This document shows, in pieces, positions 21,059-31,100 of a stretch of 64,000 nt of DNA. The DNA comes from Aurantiochytrium sp. KH105 (lineage: Eukaryota; Sar; Bigyra; Thraustochytrida; Thraustochytriidae), in the NCBI GenBank assembly GCA_003116975.1, contig BGKB01000041.1:62001-126000 (forward strand), given 5' to 3'. Position numbers and translations under genes: made by a program. The notes under the pieces are model-generated. The model had not been told where the DNA came from, ran no database searches, and saw nothing but the letters and a program-made list of their open reading frames with translations. Position 1 is the first letter of the stretch, and each line of letters opens with the position of its first letter.

Positions 21059-21613
21059 ATGGAGAAGAACGTCCCCGTCATGGCCGAGCCAGTCGGCCAG
21101 TACAACATGCAGCAGCGGCAGCAGCCGCCGCAGCAGCAACAGCAACAGCAAGTCATGGTGGACCCACGCGTTGCCATGCGTGGAGGGGTACGTTGATGCG
21201 AAAAAGGATTCCGGAGTGTGGAGATAAATACGATCAAACCGGCTCAACAGTTCTTGAGTCTCGACTAACACTCCTACCTATACCTCTTCTTCGACGGCAA
21301 AACTTGTGCAAATAAACTTCATAAATCGCAGCAACCCGGTGGCCAATACGAACGCGAAAAGTACTGCGGACCCATGACGTGGATCATTGGCCTTTTCGTC
21401 TGTCCCTGGTACGTTTCGACGAGATCTCAAAAGAAAAAGGAATTGAAATCTTCTTTCTCTTTTCGCTCGCCTCTTATTCACAGCATCAATGTTGCTCACG
21501 TGCTTTGCTCTTTTTCTACGAACTTATTGGTAAACAGTGTTTGCTGCTGTCCTTGCGACGAGCGCGAGGTCTACTACTCGCCCCCAGACGGTCGCCGTAT
21601 CGTCCTCGGCTAA
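21059..21613 (+). CDS. Small Cys-rich protein, tandem family copy C (three exons)
   Basis: Exon 1 is 21059-21187, exon 2 is 21332-21408 and exon 3 is 21538-21613, 93 residues. Intron 1 is phase 0 (GTACGT to CGCAG) and intron 2 is phase 2 (GTACGT to AACAG). The N-terminus is Gln-rich (QQRQQPPQQQQQQQ), then VDPRVAMRGG. Exon 2 gives QPGGQYEREKYCGPMTW and a hydrophobic run (IIGLFVCPC). Exon 3 gives VCCCPCDEREVYYSPPDGRR and ends IVLG. A competing acceptor at 21484 leaves a different frame and is rejected by alignment to copies A and B. Copies B and C are closer to each other than to A (DEREVY versus DHREVY, PDG versus PNG). Function unknown. Confidence 0.8.
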
Positions 21614-22321
21614 TTCTCAAAGAGGATTAGACTGCTGTCGACTGTCGTGTGACAATTAGCTTCGATCCCCATGTTTCTTAGTAGGCCTATGTTGTACCCC
21701 CTTATCCCTTTTTTTCTTCCTGCCATTCTTTCTTGTTGAGCACCCCAAAATTCGATGATGTTCTCCTCAGGCTATTTCGCCGTATTGATATATCATTGTC
21801 GCAGGCAGCACACCTCCATCTCTTCTAGTGTGCCCCCTTTCAAAGACAGATGAGGCTATCCCGTTGTCCCTAATGATTAGAAAGCGACATCGCTTGGTGA
21901 TATGCACGCGATTTGCAACACACGCAGAGACAGGCATTCTTTGCTTTGCCTTTGCTTTGTTTTCTTATCGATATCGAGTCTCATCGCAGACACATCTATT
22001 GTTCGCGGCATGGATGCATTTCAAAGCCAGTATAAGGCCTTTGAGATCATCGCGGCGATCAAAGGCGTCTTCTTGAATGAGTTCCCCGCGTTCCCCAGCT
22101 TCACCTCCAAGTCGTCGCGCGACCTAACGACCGCTTGCTTGCAAGCAACAAGCAAACCGCCTGCTGTCTGCGCAGTCTGGCGCGGTCTGCGCGTAACCTC
22201 GAAAGGTCGCGGCCCGCGCGGAGGTCAGAGCGGAGAACGTTGTGTCTGCACCACCCGCCGTCGCCAGACCCCTTGCGCGCGAGCCGTACGCAAAGTCACG
22301 AAGACGCGTAGAGCTTGAACC
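21614..22321. other. Intergenic region upstream of MCM4
   Basis: About 700 bp, AT-richer near copy C and GC-richer toward MCM4. Contains an AGGCCT palindrome at about 21682. No gene supported; the MCM4 promoter lies here. Confidence 0.5.
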
Positions 22322-25300
22322 ATGGCGGACCCCGAGCAAGACAACCACGACGACCAGGAGATCGACCAGGGTCAGCAGGCACGCGCGCCAGGGGCTGCTT
22401 CGTCAAGGGCTGAGCCGCAAGACGCTCAGGCGCAACGACGCCACATTACCGATACTCTCGTGAGCTCGGACTCACTCCAAGACGATGATTTTGACATGGA
22501 CGAGGATGACCACAATGACGAGGGCAATGACTCTCAGCCGGCTCCAAGGTTACGTCGCATCACCGACACCGTCATCGAGTCCGAGGATCAAGATAACACG
22601 CAAGAGAATGACAATCTTCCCACAAGTCCAGCGCCGCAGCGTGAGATGCTTGATCTCGATGCGGTCATGAACGACGGGGCCTCCGTAAACCCGGCGGACT
22701 CGCCTGTTGATCCACTCGACTCCCCTCAGCGGGGACGACGTCCGGCACTTCCCCGTGGCGACCTCGCAGACGTCGCGCCGCGCCGTGCCCTCATGCCCGC
22801 AAGTCTGACGTCTTCCCCCTCCCCGCCAGGATCACCCTCGGGCGCTTCATCGCCGCCCCATTCACCTCGCCGAAACGCCGGAAACGAGCATGGCCATCGC
22901 CGTAGGAACGACAGTCTAGAGGACAATGAAATGGACCAAGGCGAAGCCAACGATCCCGTCGATGATCGCGCCAATCACGTGATCGCCCAGGTAGCACAAA
23001 TGGACCTCGACGATCAAGACGGTGAGGAGGCCGTCATTTTCGGCACCACTGTCCAGGTACAAGCCGCCATTGCATCTTTCCGCAAATTCCTGGACACCTT
23101 TAAAAAGTCGGACGCCGACGCACACGGGGAACCCTATTACCGGCGCCGCCTCACCGAGATTCACGAAACACGCAACCTCGTCATCAACATCGACTGCGAG
23201 GACCTGTACACGTCCGACCTCGAGTTTCTCATGCTGTACAAAAAGCTCGTCCAGTACCCGAACGAGATGATTCCGGCACTCGATCTCGCCGTCTACCAGC
23301 AGTTCATCACCATGTTCCCCGATGATCCCACTCTCGAATCCGGCGAGCGCATCCAGGTCCGAACCTTTAACTTGCACAAGCTTAGCCGCATGCGTCAGCT
23401 CGATCCAGAAGACATCGACATGATCGTCGCCCTACGCGGCATGGTCGTCCGCGTCTCCCCGGTCATCCCAGACATGAAGACGGCCAAGTTTCGCTGTACG
23501 CTCTGTAATGCCGAGGCGGAGGCCAGCATCGACCGAGGCGTCATCGAGGAACCGACAAAGTGCCCCCACTGCACCAAATCCCACGTCATGCAGCTCAACC
23601 ATAATCTCTGCCTCTTTAGCGACAAGCAAATGGTGAAACTGCAGGAAGCACCAGAGAACATCCCCGAAGGCGAGACGCCGCAAACTATTTCCATGTACGC
23701 CTACGACGGTCTCGTCGACGTCGCCAAACCGGGCGACCGCGTCGAGGTCACGGCCATCTTTCGCGCCTCTGCTGTGCGCAAGATCGCCACGCGTCGTACA
23801 ACCCAGGCAATCTACAAGACCTTTCTCGACGTCCTGCATTTCCGTCCCATTCAAAAGGGCGCCAATTTGGCACATCGTGACCTCAACCTCGAAACAATCC
23901 GCGCCCGTCTCGCGCGACGCGCCCAGGCTGGCCAGGGCGACCACGATGATGATAGTCGCGCGCGACGCCGTCTGCACGGCAATGATGACAACGAGGAGGA
24001 GGACAATGACGATATCATGGACCGCGATGACGACAGCAGCGATGGCGGCGACGATGGGCCTCGCGATGCGGATGGAACAGCGCTCATTGACGAGGCCGAA
24101 CAAGAGGCAGTCTTTCGCGAAATGGCCGCAGACCCCGATATCTACAGCAAACTTGCACATTCCGTAGCGCCCTCTATCTGGGAGCTTGATGACATCAAAA
24201 AGGGCGTTCTGCTGCAGCTCATGGGCGGCACAAACAAGGAGGCATCACAGCAGGCCGGCGAGGTGCGTTCTTCGCATCGTATGCGATCTCGCGGTGAGAT
24301 CAACGTCTTGCTCTGCGGAGACCCTGGTACGAGTAAGTCGCAAATTCTCGGATACGTTCATAAACTCGCCCCTCGAGGCATCTACACCTCTGGAAAGGGC
24401 AGCAGTGCTGTTGGACTTACAGCCTACATCACCAAAGACCCCGACACCAAGGAGCACATTCTCGAGAGCGGCGCGCTCGTGCTTAGCGATCGAGGCGTGT
24501 GTTGTATTGACGAGTTTGACAAGATGAGCGACACAACGCGTGCTATTCTACACGAGTGTATGGAGCAACAAACCATCTCTATCGCAAAAGCCGGCATCAT
24601 CGCAACCCTCAACGCGCGCACGTCCATTCTTGCCAGTGCGAATCCCGTCGAGAGTCGCTACAATCCGCGTCTCTCCATTGTGCAAAACATCCAGCTGCCA
24701 CCCACGCTGCTTTCCCGTTTCGATCTCATCTACCTTGTTCTCGACAAGCCAGACCCAAGCACGGATCGCCGCCTAGCGCGTCACCTCGTCCAGCTCTACT
24801 TCCGTAATCCCGTCGCGCGCGGAGCACTTGTCGACCGCACCACTTTGCGCGCCTACATTGCATACTGCCGACGCAAGTGCTTTCCGCAAATCAGCAATAG
24901 CGCTGTGCGTAAACTCGTCCAGGGCTATGTCGAAATGCGCCAAGCTGGCTCCTACAGCAATGGCAAAAAGACCATCTCTGCCACCCCGCGCCAGCTCGAG
25001 TCGCTCATTCGTCTCGCTGAAGCGCACGCAAAGTTGCATCTCTGCGACGTTGTCACAGAGACCAATGTCGACGAGGCCCTCCGACTCATGCATGTCGCAA
25101 CGCAAACTGCGGCCGTCGATCCTCGCACCGGCACGATCGACATGGATGCAATCACAACGGGCGTCGGCGCAACGGACCGGGCTCTCAATGAGGCGCTTGG
25201 TACCGAGCTTCTCGCGCTCATCCCAGGTGAAGGTATTCGTGCTTTTGCTCTCACTAGCAAAATGAATGAACAAGCCTCCACACCCGTCACTCAGGAACAG

Positions 25301-25384
25301 GTCATGAAGGCTGTTCACAGTCTTGTCGACGATGGCAAGGCTCAGTTGGACCTGCGCTCAGGGCTTATCCGCCCTCAAACGTGA
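22322..25384 (+). CDS. MCM4: DNA replication licensing factor MCM4
   Basis: Subunit of the MCM2-7 replicative helicase. Length 1020 residues, single exon. The acidic Ser/Pro-rich N-terminal tail contains two copies of a RRITDT-type phrase (RRHITDTLVSSDS and RLRRITDTVIESED) and SP/TP sites (SPSPPGSPSGASSPPHSPRR), the kind of tail that DDK and CDK phosphorylate in Mcm4. Zinc site C392, C395, C414, C417. AAA+ core: Walker A GDPGTSKS (666-673), Walker B CIDEFDKM with D730/E731, and arginine finger SRFD (R799). The run NPRLSIVQNIQLPPTLLSRF is typical of MCM4 rather than other MCM paralogues. An unusually acidic spacer (about residues 535-585, many Asp/Glu) separates the N-terminal domain from the AAA+ core. 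A C-terminal winged helix ends the protein. Confidence 0.97.
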   Translation: MADPEQDNHDDQEIDQGQQARAPGAASSRAEPQDAQAQRRHITDTLVSSDSLQDDDFDMDEDDHNDEGNDSQPAPRLRRITDTVIESEDQDNTQENDNLPTSPAPQREMLDLDAVMNDGASVNPADSPVDPLDSPQRGRRPALPRGDLADVAPRRALMPASLTSSPSPPGSPSGASSPPHSPRRNAGNEHGHRRRNDSLEDNEMDQGEANDPVDDRANHVIAQVAQMDLDDQDGEEAVIFGTTVQVQAAIASFRKFLDTFKKSDADAHGEPYYRRRLTEIHETRNLVINIDCEDLYTSDLEFLMLYKKLVQYPNEMIPALDLAVYQQFITMFPDDPTLESGERIQVRTFNLHKLSRMRQLDPEDIDMIVALRGMVVRVSPVIPDMKTAKFRCTLCNAEAEASIDRGVIEEPTKCPHCTKSHVMQLNHNLCLFSDKQMVKLQEAPENIPEGETPQTISMYAYDGLVDVAKPGDRVEVTAIFRASAVRKIATRRTTQAIYKTFLDVLHFRPIQKGANLAHRDLNLETIRARLARRAQAGQGDHDDDSRARRRLHGNDDNEEEDNDDIMDRDDDSSDGGDDGPRDADGTALIDEAEQEAVFREMAADPDIYSKLAHSVAPSIWELDDIKKGVLLQLMGGTNKEASQQAGEVRSSHRMRSRGEINVLLCGDPGTSKSQILGYVHKLAPRGIYTSGKGSSAVGLTAYITKDPDTKEHILESGALVLSDRGVCCIDEFDKMSDTTRAILHECMEQQTISIAKAGIIATLNARTSILASANPVESRYNPRLSIVQNIQLPPTLLSRFDLIYLVLDKPDPSTDRRLARHLVQLYFRNPVARGALVDRTTLRAYIAYCRRKCFPQISNSAVRKLVQGYVEMRQAGSYSNGKKTISATPRQLESLIRLAEAHAKLHLCDVVTETNVDEALRLMHVATQTAAVDPRTGTIDMDAITTGVGATDRALNEALGTELLALIPGEGIRAFALTSKMNEQASTPVTQEQVMKAVHSLVDDGKAQLDLRSGLIRPQT

Positions 25385-26012
25385 TAGTCAGTCGGTCAGC
25401 CAGTCAGCCAGCCAGCCACCGTTTCTTTTTCTACGTAACATCCCCTCTAGCTTCATCTAATATCATTTAGCTTGCTTCATACAACTCAAGTTTTCTCTTC
25501 CGTTTCTCGTGCAGCTAGCTAGCTAGCTAGCTAGCTATGTTTACTTTGGTTTATGTGGGGAATAATAATAAAGCAAGAAAGGTCTGGCGCATCAGCTCCG
25601 AAGAATGGCCACGAGACCGAGAAATCTGTACATCAAGCATAATCTTACGCTCTCTCGCGAGCGCATTTGCCGCTGTCTCTTGTCTCTGTCTCCGTTTTGC
25701 TGCTATTGAGGTATACCCTCCTTGTCGATTCTCTTTCCAACAAGCCACACCACGATAAGTCCACTTGCGCGACACGTGCTGATCTTCTTTCCGCAGGCCT
25801 AAAGGGGAAGAAAAAATCAACATTTGAGACATCAAGTCGATTCTGGCCTTCTATCCAAGCTGTTGTATGAAGATGAAGAGTTTTCTTCCCCCTCTTAGCG
25901 CAAACAAACAGCCAGCCCCTTGCTGGCTTGCTGGCTGGCTTGCTGGCTGGCTTGCTTGCTGGTAGCTAGCATGAGTCTGTAAGTGTATTCTGGGGAGAAA
26001 GCTTCGTCTAGT
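25385..26012. other. Convergent 3' region between MCM4 and the sugar transporter
   Basis: About 630 bp between two stop codons facing each other. It contains an (AGCT)n tract (25513-25536), CAGC/CAGT repeats right after the MCM4 stop, and a CTGG/CTTG tract at about 25918-25965. No gene supported. Confidence 0.6.
25513..25536. repeat. (AGCT)n self-complementary microsatellite
   Basis: Six AGCT units. Each unit is its own reverse complement, so the tract can form a hairpin on either strand of the DNA or in 3' UTR RNA. Confidence 0.95.
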
Positions 26013-26933
26013 CTACTCTGGAAGACCCTTCGCGCGTTTCGGGGCCTGCTCGTAGAAGAAAGCACACACCAGGCACATGAAAAGAGACATGATGCCTTCC
26101 GCCGTGGCGTGATTGTCCCAAATGAGAATATTCAAGCTCACCGTGATGACCTTGCACGTATTTCCCAGGACAGTAAATGAGGTCGCGGAGACTGCAGCAC
26201 GTGCCAGGAATGCAAAGTATGAAATGGCCACGCCACACGCGCAGCTCACCAAGAGCCAAAACTGCGAGTGAAGTGAAATCTCCATGCTCGAAAGCTTCTC
26301 GAATTCGCCCGTAAAGTACATGATGAAGAAAAGAGGGATGACAGGAAGAGCATTCGTGTAGTAGACACGTCCCCACGTTGTCATCTTCACAGTGTTGGTG
26401 ATGTGCTTGATGAAAATTTGATCAAACACAAAGATGCAATACCAGGCTGCCACCCAAAAATAAGACGTTGCCGTCATCGAGCCCTTTTCAAAGTAAAGAT
26501 ACATGAGCGCCCCCACAAGCAATCCAAAGAGGCAGACCCATGACTTGCGTGACGGTAGCTCCCGACCCATGAGCGCCCAGTCGAGCACAGATATGATGAT
26601 CGGCGTCGATGCTCGGAATGTGATAAACGTCTCAACGTTCGAATGTTGCAAGATCTTAATGTTCGCAAAGACCGTCATAAGAAAGGCGACCGGGACAATC
26701 CAGAACTTGCGCACCTTGTCAACGCTCAGAGGGTCGACCTCGATGTATCGAAGGCGGCCGGCGCCCCACGTGAAGACGGCCGATGCTGCCAGCTGGCACA
26801 AGAGCACGAATCCTGGAGTCGGCATGCTGTGCACGGCCAGCTTGTTCACCAGCAGCATGCCCGCGGAGCACGCCATGTACCCGAGGACCGCATAGGCCGT
26901 CGACAGCCCGCCGCCGCCCTTGCCCTTGCGCAT
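26013..26933 (-). CDS. Golgi nucleotide-sugar transporter (TPT/GDP-mannose transporter-like)
   Basis: Length 306 residues, a normal length for the family. About ten hydrophobic segments alternate with short polar loops, starting after a basic N-terminus (MRKGKGGGG). Family marks include LLVNKLAV in helix 1, a PTPGFVLLCQLAASAVFTWG stretch like the Vrg4/GONST helix 2, ETFITFRASTPIIISVLDW in the middle, and SATSFTVLGNTCKVITVSLN near the C-terminus. The GALNK substrate motif of true GDP-mannose carriers is replaced by GNTCK, so the sugar is uncertain. The C-terminus ends in a lysine/arginine-containing tail (APKRAKGLPE). Function inferred: exchange of cytosolic nucleotide sugar for lumenal nucleoside monophosphate to feed Golgi glycosylation, the pathway in which the 5764-7306 gene may also act. 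Confidence 0.87.
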   Translation of the reverse strand: MRKGKGGGGLSTAYAVLGYMACSAGMLLVNKLAVHSMPTPGFVLLCQLAASAVFTWGAGRLRYIEVDPLSVDKVRKFWIVPVAFLMTVFANIKILQHSNVETFITFRASTPIIISVLDWALMGRELPSRKSWVCLFGLLVGALMYLYFEKGSMTATSYFWVAAWYCIFVFDQIFIKHITNTVKMTTWGRVYYTNALPVIPLFFIMYFTGEFEKLSSMEISLHSQFWLLVSCACGVAISYFAFLARAAVSATSFTVLGNTCKVITVSLNILIWDNHATAEGIMSLFMCLVCAFFYEQAPKRAKGLPE

Positions 26934-27422
26934 CGTCGCCGCGCGAGGTCGCGGGGACGCGCGCTGTCTTCGAGCGACCGCGCGGCGTCCTCCCCCAAGG
27001 CCAGGAGAAGGCTCTTCCCGACGCGAGCCGGGCCGCGAGAGGCGTCCCGCTGGCCTGCGCGGACTCCCTCTGCTCCGCTCGCCCAGCCAGCCGGGTGCCG
27101 CGAGATCGGGTTATGCCTGCGCCGCGTCTCCGGCGACGCGGCGATCGTCGTGCTCGAGACGGACGACACGAACGAACGAGACGGCGACGGTTTGCAAGTG
27201 GGCTATGCGCCGCGCGCAAGTCGCGCAAACGGCGCCCGCAAGTGGCGTATAGCGCCGGCGGCCCTTTGGCGGCGGCGCATAGGTCACTTGCGCCGCCAGC
27301 GACGGAGCTGACGGGGAGGGGAAAGAAAGAAGGGAAGAGCAAACCTTGATCGCGGACGCGACTCGGCCGAGAAGTCCCAGCGCGAGAGCGCGCAGACGCG
27401 CTCTTTTCCCCTCGCCCGCACG
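26934..27422. promoter_or_regulatory. Divergent promoter, sugar transporter and LSM6, with three copies of a CACTTGCG element
   Basis: 489-bp spacer between start codons. Three copies of a related element lie at 27194-27211 and 27237-27256 (both inverted) and 27274-27294 (direct), consensus about GCGC-A/T-TA-N3/4-CACTTGCG. They sit about 130-230 bp from the LSM6 start. A fourth copy occurs at 3961-3981 in the region upstream of myosin. Candidate transcription-factor site; the factor is unknown. Confidence 0.5.
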
Positions 27423-27790
27423 ATGGCGGAGACGGCCGCGGAGACCCCGCAGGCCAAGCGCTCGCCCTCGGACTTTATCAAGCAGGTACGTTCGATGCGA
27501 GCCGCGCAGAGTTAAAACACTTGGGCGCGGCCTATCTTTGGCAGCTTTCTTGCTGCGGCGACGGCCACGGACTTTGCTGACGATACTCGCTCGCACAGGT
27601 TATTGGCCTTCCCGTTGTGGTCAAGCTCAACTCTGGCACCGAGTACCACGGGATCCTTAGCTGCCTCGATGGCTTCATGAACATCGCTCTCGAGCAAGCA
27701 GATGAGATTGTCGACGGCAAGAAGGAGCAGCACTACAACGAGTGCTTCTTGCGCGGAAACAACGTCCTGTACCTCAGCGCCGCATCATAA
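27423..27790 (+). CDS. LSM6: U6 snRNA-associated Sm-like protein LSM6, two exons
   Basis: Exon 1 is 27423-27485 and exon 2 is 27599-27790, 84 residues. The intron is phase 0, 113 bp, donor GTACGT and acceptor CGCACAG. LSM6 is part of the nuclear LSM2-8 ring that binds the U6 snRNA 3' end and the cytoplasmic LSM1-7 ring that promotes decapping. The protein is recognisable throughout: SPSDFIKQ before the fold, VIGLPVVVKLNSGTEYHG (Sm1), ILSCLDGFMNIALEQADE, and LRGNNVLYLS (Sm2, with the RGN RNA-binding loop). Length is typical. The first ATG in frame is used. Confidence 0.97.
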
Positions 27791-28181
27791 AGTATAGATT
27801 AGGAAAAACAAAACAACAAATCGAAACCAAAGAAAACATATCGCTTCTGCACGCATCATATCTCTTACTCTCTCTCTTCTTCACGTAGACGTATGTGGTG
27901 TGTCGTCTGGCCTCACAACAAAATCGCGTCTCGACCGTGCCGCAATTTTCATAGAGGCCGCGGCGGAAAAGCAAGAACTGCATTTCGAAACTGTCAGTGT
28001 ACATTCGGATCTCAAGAAATGCTTCCAGCCAACTTCCGCACAGAGTCAATGAAACGCGCAAGCACCAACCATCTCGCAGTTGAAAAGCAATACTTCAACA
28101 ACTTGCTGCAAAAACGATGGCCGCGTGGGTTCCTTCCATATCCACCAGTTTCCTTTTGTCTAAGTTAGCTACCTATACGAC
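27791..28181. other. Convergent 3' region between LSM6 and ARF-GEF
   Basis: 391 bp between facing stop codons, lower GC than coding DNA. No gene supported. Confidence 0.6.
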
Positions 28182-31100
28182 CTACACGACCTGAAGAGAA
28201 AAATCATCAAGGTCGTCGTTTACATTTCCGTCCTCCCTGCCTCTGTACTCCTCTTGATCTTGATCGCTCCGCGCCAGCACATTCTCGCCATGATGCGCAC
28301 GTTCTTGTGGCAGCTCTTGATTGTGCCTGCGGACCGCATGCACATCCTCGTTTTCGCCACCTTGCAAAACGTCTTGCCCTTGCTTATGGTGCCTCGAGCC
28401 TTGACTTTCCTCCAGGGCGCCCTGGACGTCCTCTACAACATTATTATGTGCCGCCTCTTCGTTTAGAGCAGCAGCGCCGGTTGCTTCATGAAGAGCGTCC
28501 TCGTTTGTACGTTCTTCAGATTCCGCGACCTGAGCGACTGCAGATGCAGCCGAGGTTGGCTGCACTGCTGGTGGCTGCTGGGCAGGCGGCGCCATTGCCG
28601 AGAGCGATTCCTCAATAAGTTCACGCACTCCCGGCGCTTCGGCTTCAAGAACTGACCAGGTGACCTCCCAGGTGTTCTCGTCAGACTTTTCCGAGACCTT
28701 TTGAAAAAGATTCTCGGCCTGCATGACCATCATGAGGTTGCGCAAGTTCTCGAGCGTGCTTTCGCGCACAGTTCCGCCCTTTGCAAGTAGCTTGCTTGTA
28801 ATTGTCACCGTTCGCAACCAAAGTGCGCCGAAATCAGAGGTCTGCCCCAGTACGCCAACATTGTGTAAAAAGGTGCGCATCAGCAAATTGATCGCGCGAA
28901 TCGATTTCTGCGGTGCAGAAGTCGCGTCCTGCCTCGCAGTGTCCTCGACCAGGGGAAAGAGAATCTTGTTGAAGATTTCGGGCCAACGGCGCTGCTCGAT
29001 CCGCTCCGGAGGCGACCATAGCGCAGACTGAAGGCTTTGCGTCGCTGCAGCAGCTACCTCGGGCCTCGGGTCTGCAAACCAGTATCGAAGCTGAAGCACA
29101 AGCAACATCCAGCACTTGTCCCGATCTGGAAGCAGCGATGCGTCAGGGCCTTCTACCACGTAGCTGCCATTGAGCATTCGGTGCATTGGGCTTGTAACGA
29201 AATTGTCCATCTCGAGGCCCTCTTCGCCGGAATCGCCAGCATCCTTTGCCTTTGCTGCCACGATGTGGCCATTCTCGGTCTCTGCAGAAGGCTGCTGTTC
29301 CAGCCCGTCGGAAGCAGCATTCAATCCTGCACTTGCAGCGCCGCTACCGGCAGCGGCCTCGACCTGCGCCAAGGAATCGATTGACGCGCAAAAGTCCGGA
29401 TCGCGAGAATATACCTGCCGAGAAATCTCGTAAATGAGCCCAACCGCTTCTGCGGCCCGGTCTCCGGGAGTCAAAGCGTCAGGATCCACGCCTGGGAGCG
29501 CTGCCCGCTCATCGTCCCGAATAAAGAGTCTGATTGTATCAACGATTGCATTCATGTTGATGCGGCTCACGTGGCCACTGCGCACGAGCGTGCAGACGAT
29601 GTGCCAGGTCGCGTCCACGGAGTCGCGAAAGTGCGCAAATCGGTCGAGCAACCGGCAAACGATGCGCCAATCTTGCGCGGCACTCACATTACCTGCATGG
29701 AAACGAAGAACCGTCGAGAGCCCAGAACCAATACGTGCCGCTAACGGAACGCATAGTTCATCTGAGAAATCGCCCAGCCAGCTTAATGCAGACAGCAAAT
29801 GTGACATGGTCTGAGGTTTGTCCAGAACCTGCACGCTAATGCGCAAAAGATTCACGACGACGCGCTCCACCACAAAAAGAGAGCACTTGCCCGCGCGTAC
29901 CACGCGTGCTGGACGGGGCCGCAATGGCGCTGGTGTGTCCCACGCTGCGGCGGCTTCGTCATCACCCTCGGGCAAGGCACCTGCGTTGACGAGAACTTGA
30001 CGAAAGGCACGATGCAGGAGCGGCCAAAAAGTCTCGATGGATTCTTTGTTGGCCAGCCCGACCTCTGTAAGGAGCTCTACGCAGAGAATGTTGTTTTGCT
30101 CAAACGAAGTGCCGTCATCAATGTCTTCCACCCCGGCCGCCACGGCGGCCTCCGCACTTAGCGTGGCATCCTCGAGCGGGACTAGCAGAGCATCAATCAG
30201 CAAAAGCAGCGAGGGCTGCGAGAGCGACTTTGATTTGGAGAAGACAGTGTTGAGCCGGCACGCCGTGAGCGTCTCGCGCACGAGTTCTCGGCACTCCAAA
30301 AAGTGTTCGTCAATGCCATCATCCTCGGACCAAATGAGCGAGGTGAGCGCGCTAAAAAAGCCGCCGCGCTTGGGAGCTTCTTTCACCTCTTCCTCGGCGG
30401 CCCCAACCCCACCTCTCGCTCCGGCACCACCCGCACGTTTGGCGTCTGTTTCAACAGAGAGAGCTCGATGACCGCGGGGGCGCCCACCTTGCTGCTGCTG
30501 TTGTTGTTGACGCTGGTGTTGCGAAGAACGATCTTCTTGCTGGAGTTGTTGCTGGTGCTGCAAAGGGTTGCCCTCGGTGGTATTCAGAGGATCAGACTGC
30601 GCCAAAAGCGCAGCGCTGGTGGGCAAACGATTGCCATGTTGATCAACGACGTCGTCCACTTCCACAAAGGAAGACGGTAGCATGTCGAGCTCGTGCATGA
30701 CTAGGAGCGTCTGTACAAAATTCCGCCACGACTCCCGCATGAGACTTCCGTATTGCTTGGTCAAAGACAGCAGCGCGCGAAAGGTCAACAGAGCCCGACA
30801 CGCCGGGTACGCCGCAAATCGCTCGCCCTTGGCCAAAGAAGCGGCCAATTTTTGCCGTTTCGATTTTCCTTGTGTCGAGTACACCGTGGCGTCGCGTAGG
30901 GCTTCCAAACCCTCAAGGTCCAGCTGCGTCTGCGCACCCTCTTGCAGTGCCGGAAAGAAGCGCACAAAGTACTTGCACAGGGTGATCATGATGCGATTAA
31001 AGTGCTCGAAAAGGCGAAAATAGACGGCAATCTTGCCCAGGTTCCGAAACCCCTCCAGAGCGCGCGCTGCCATCTTGCCGTCGCGTGTCATCTCAAACAT

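Noticed and set aside
21485-21537. Earlier acceptor (TTCACAG at 21484) for intron 2 of Cys-rich copy C
   Set aside because: Leaves the wrong frame and breaks the alignment with copies A and B.
23432-24160. 242-codon minus strand frame inside MCM4
   Set aside because: Antisense shadow of a clear MCM4 frame.
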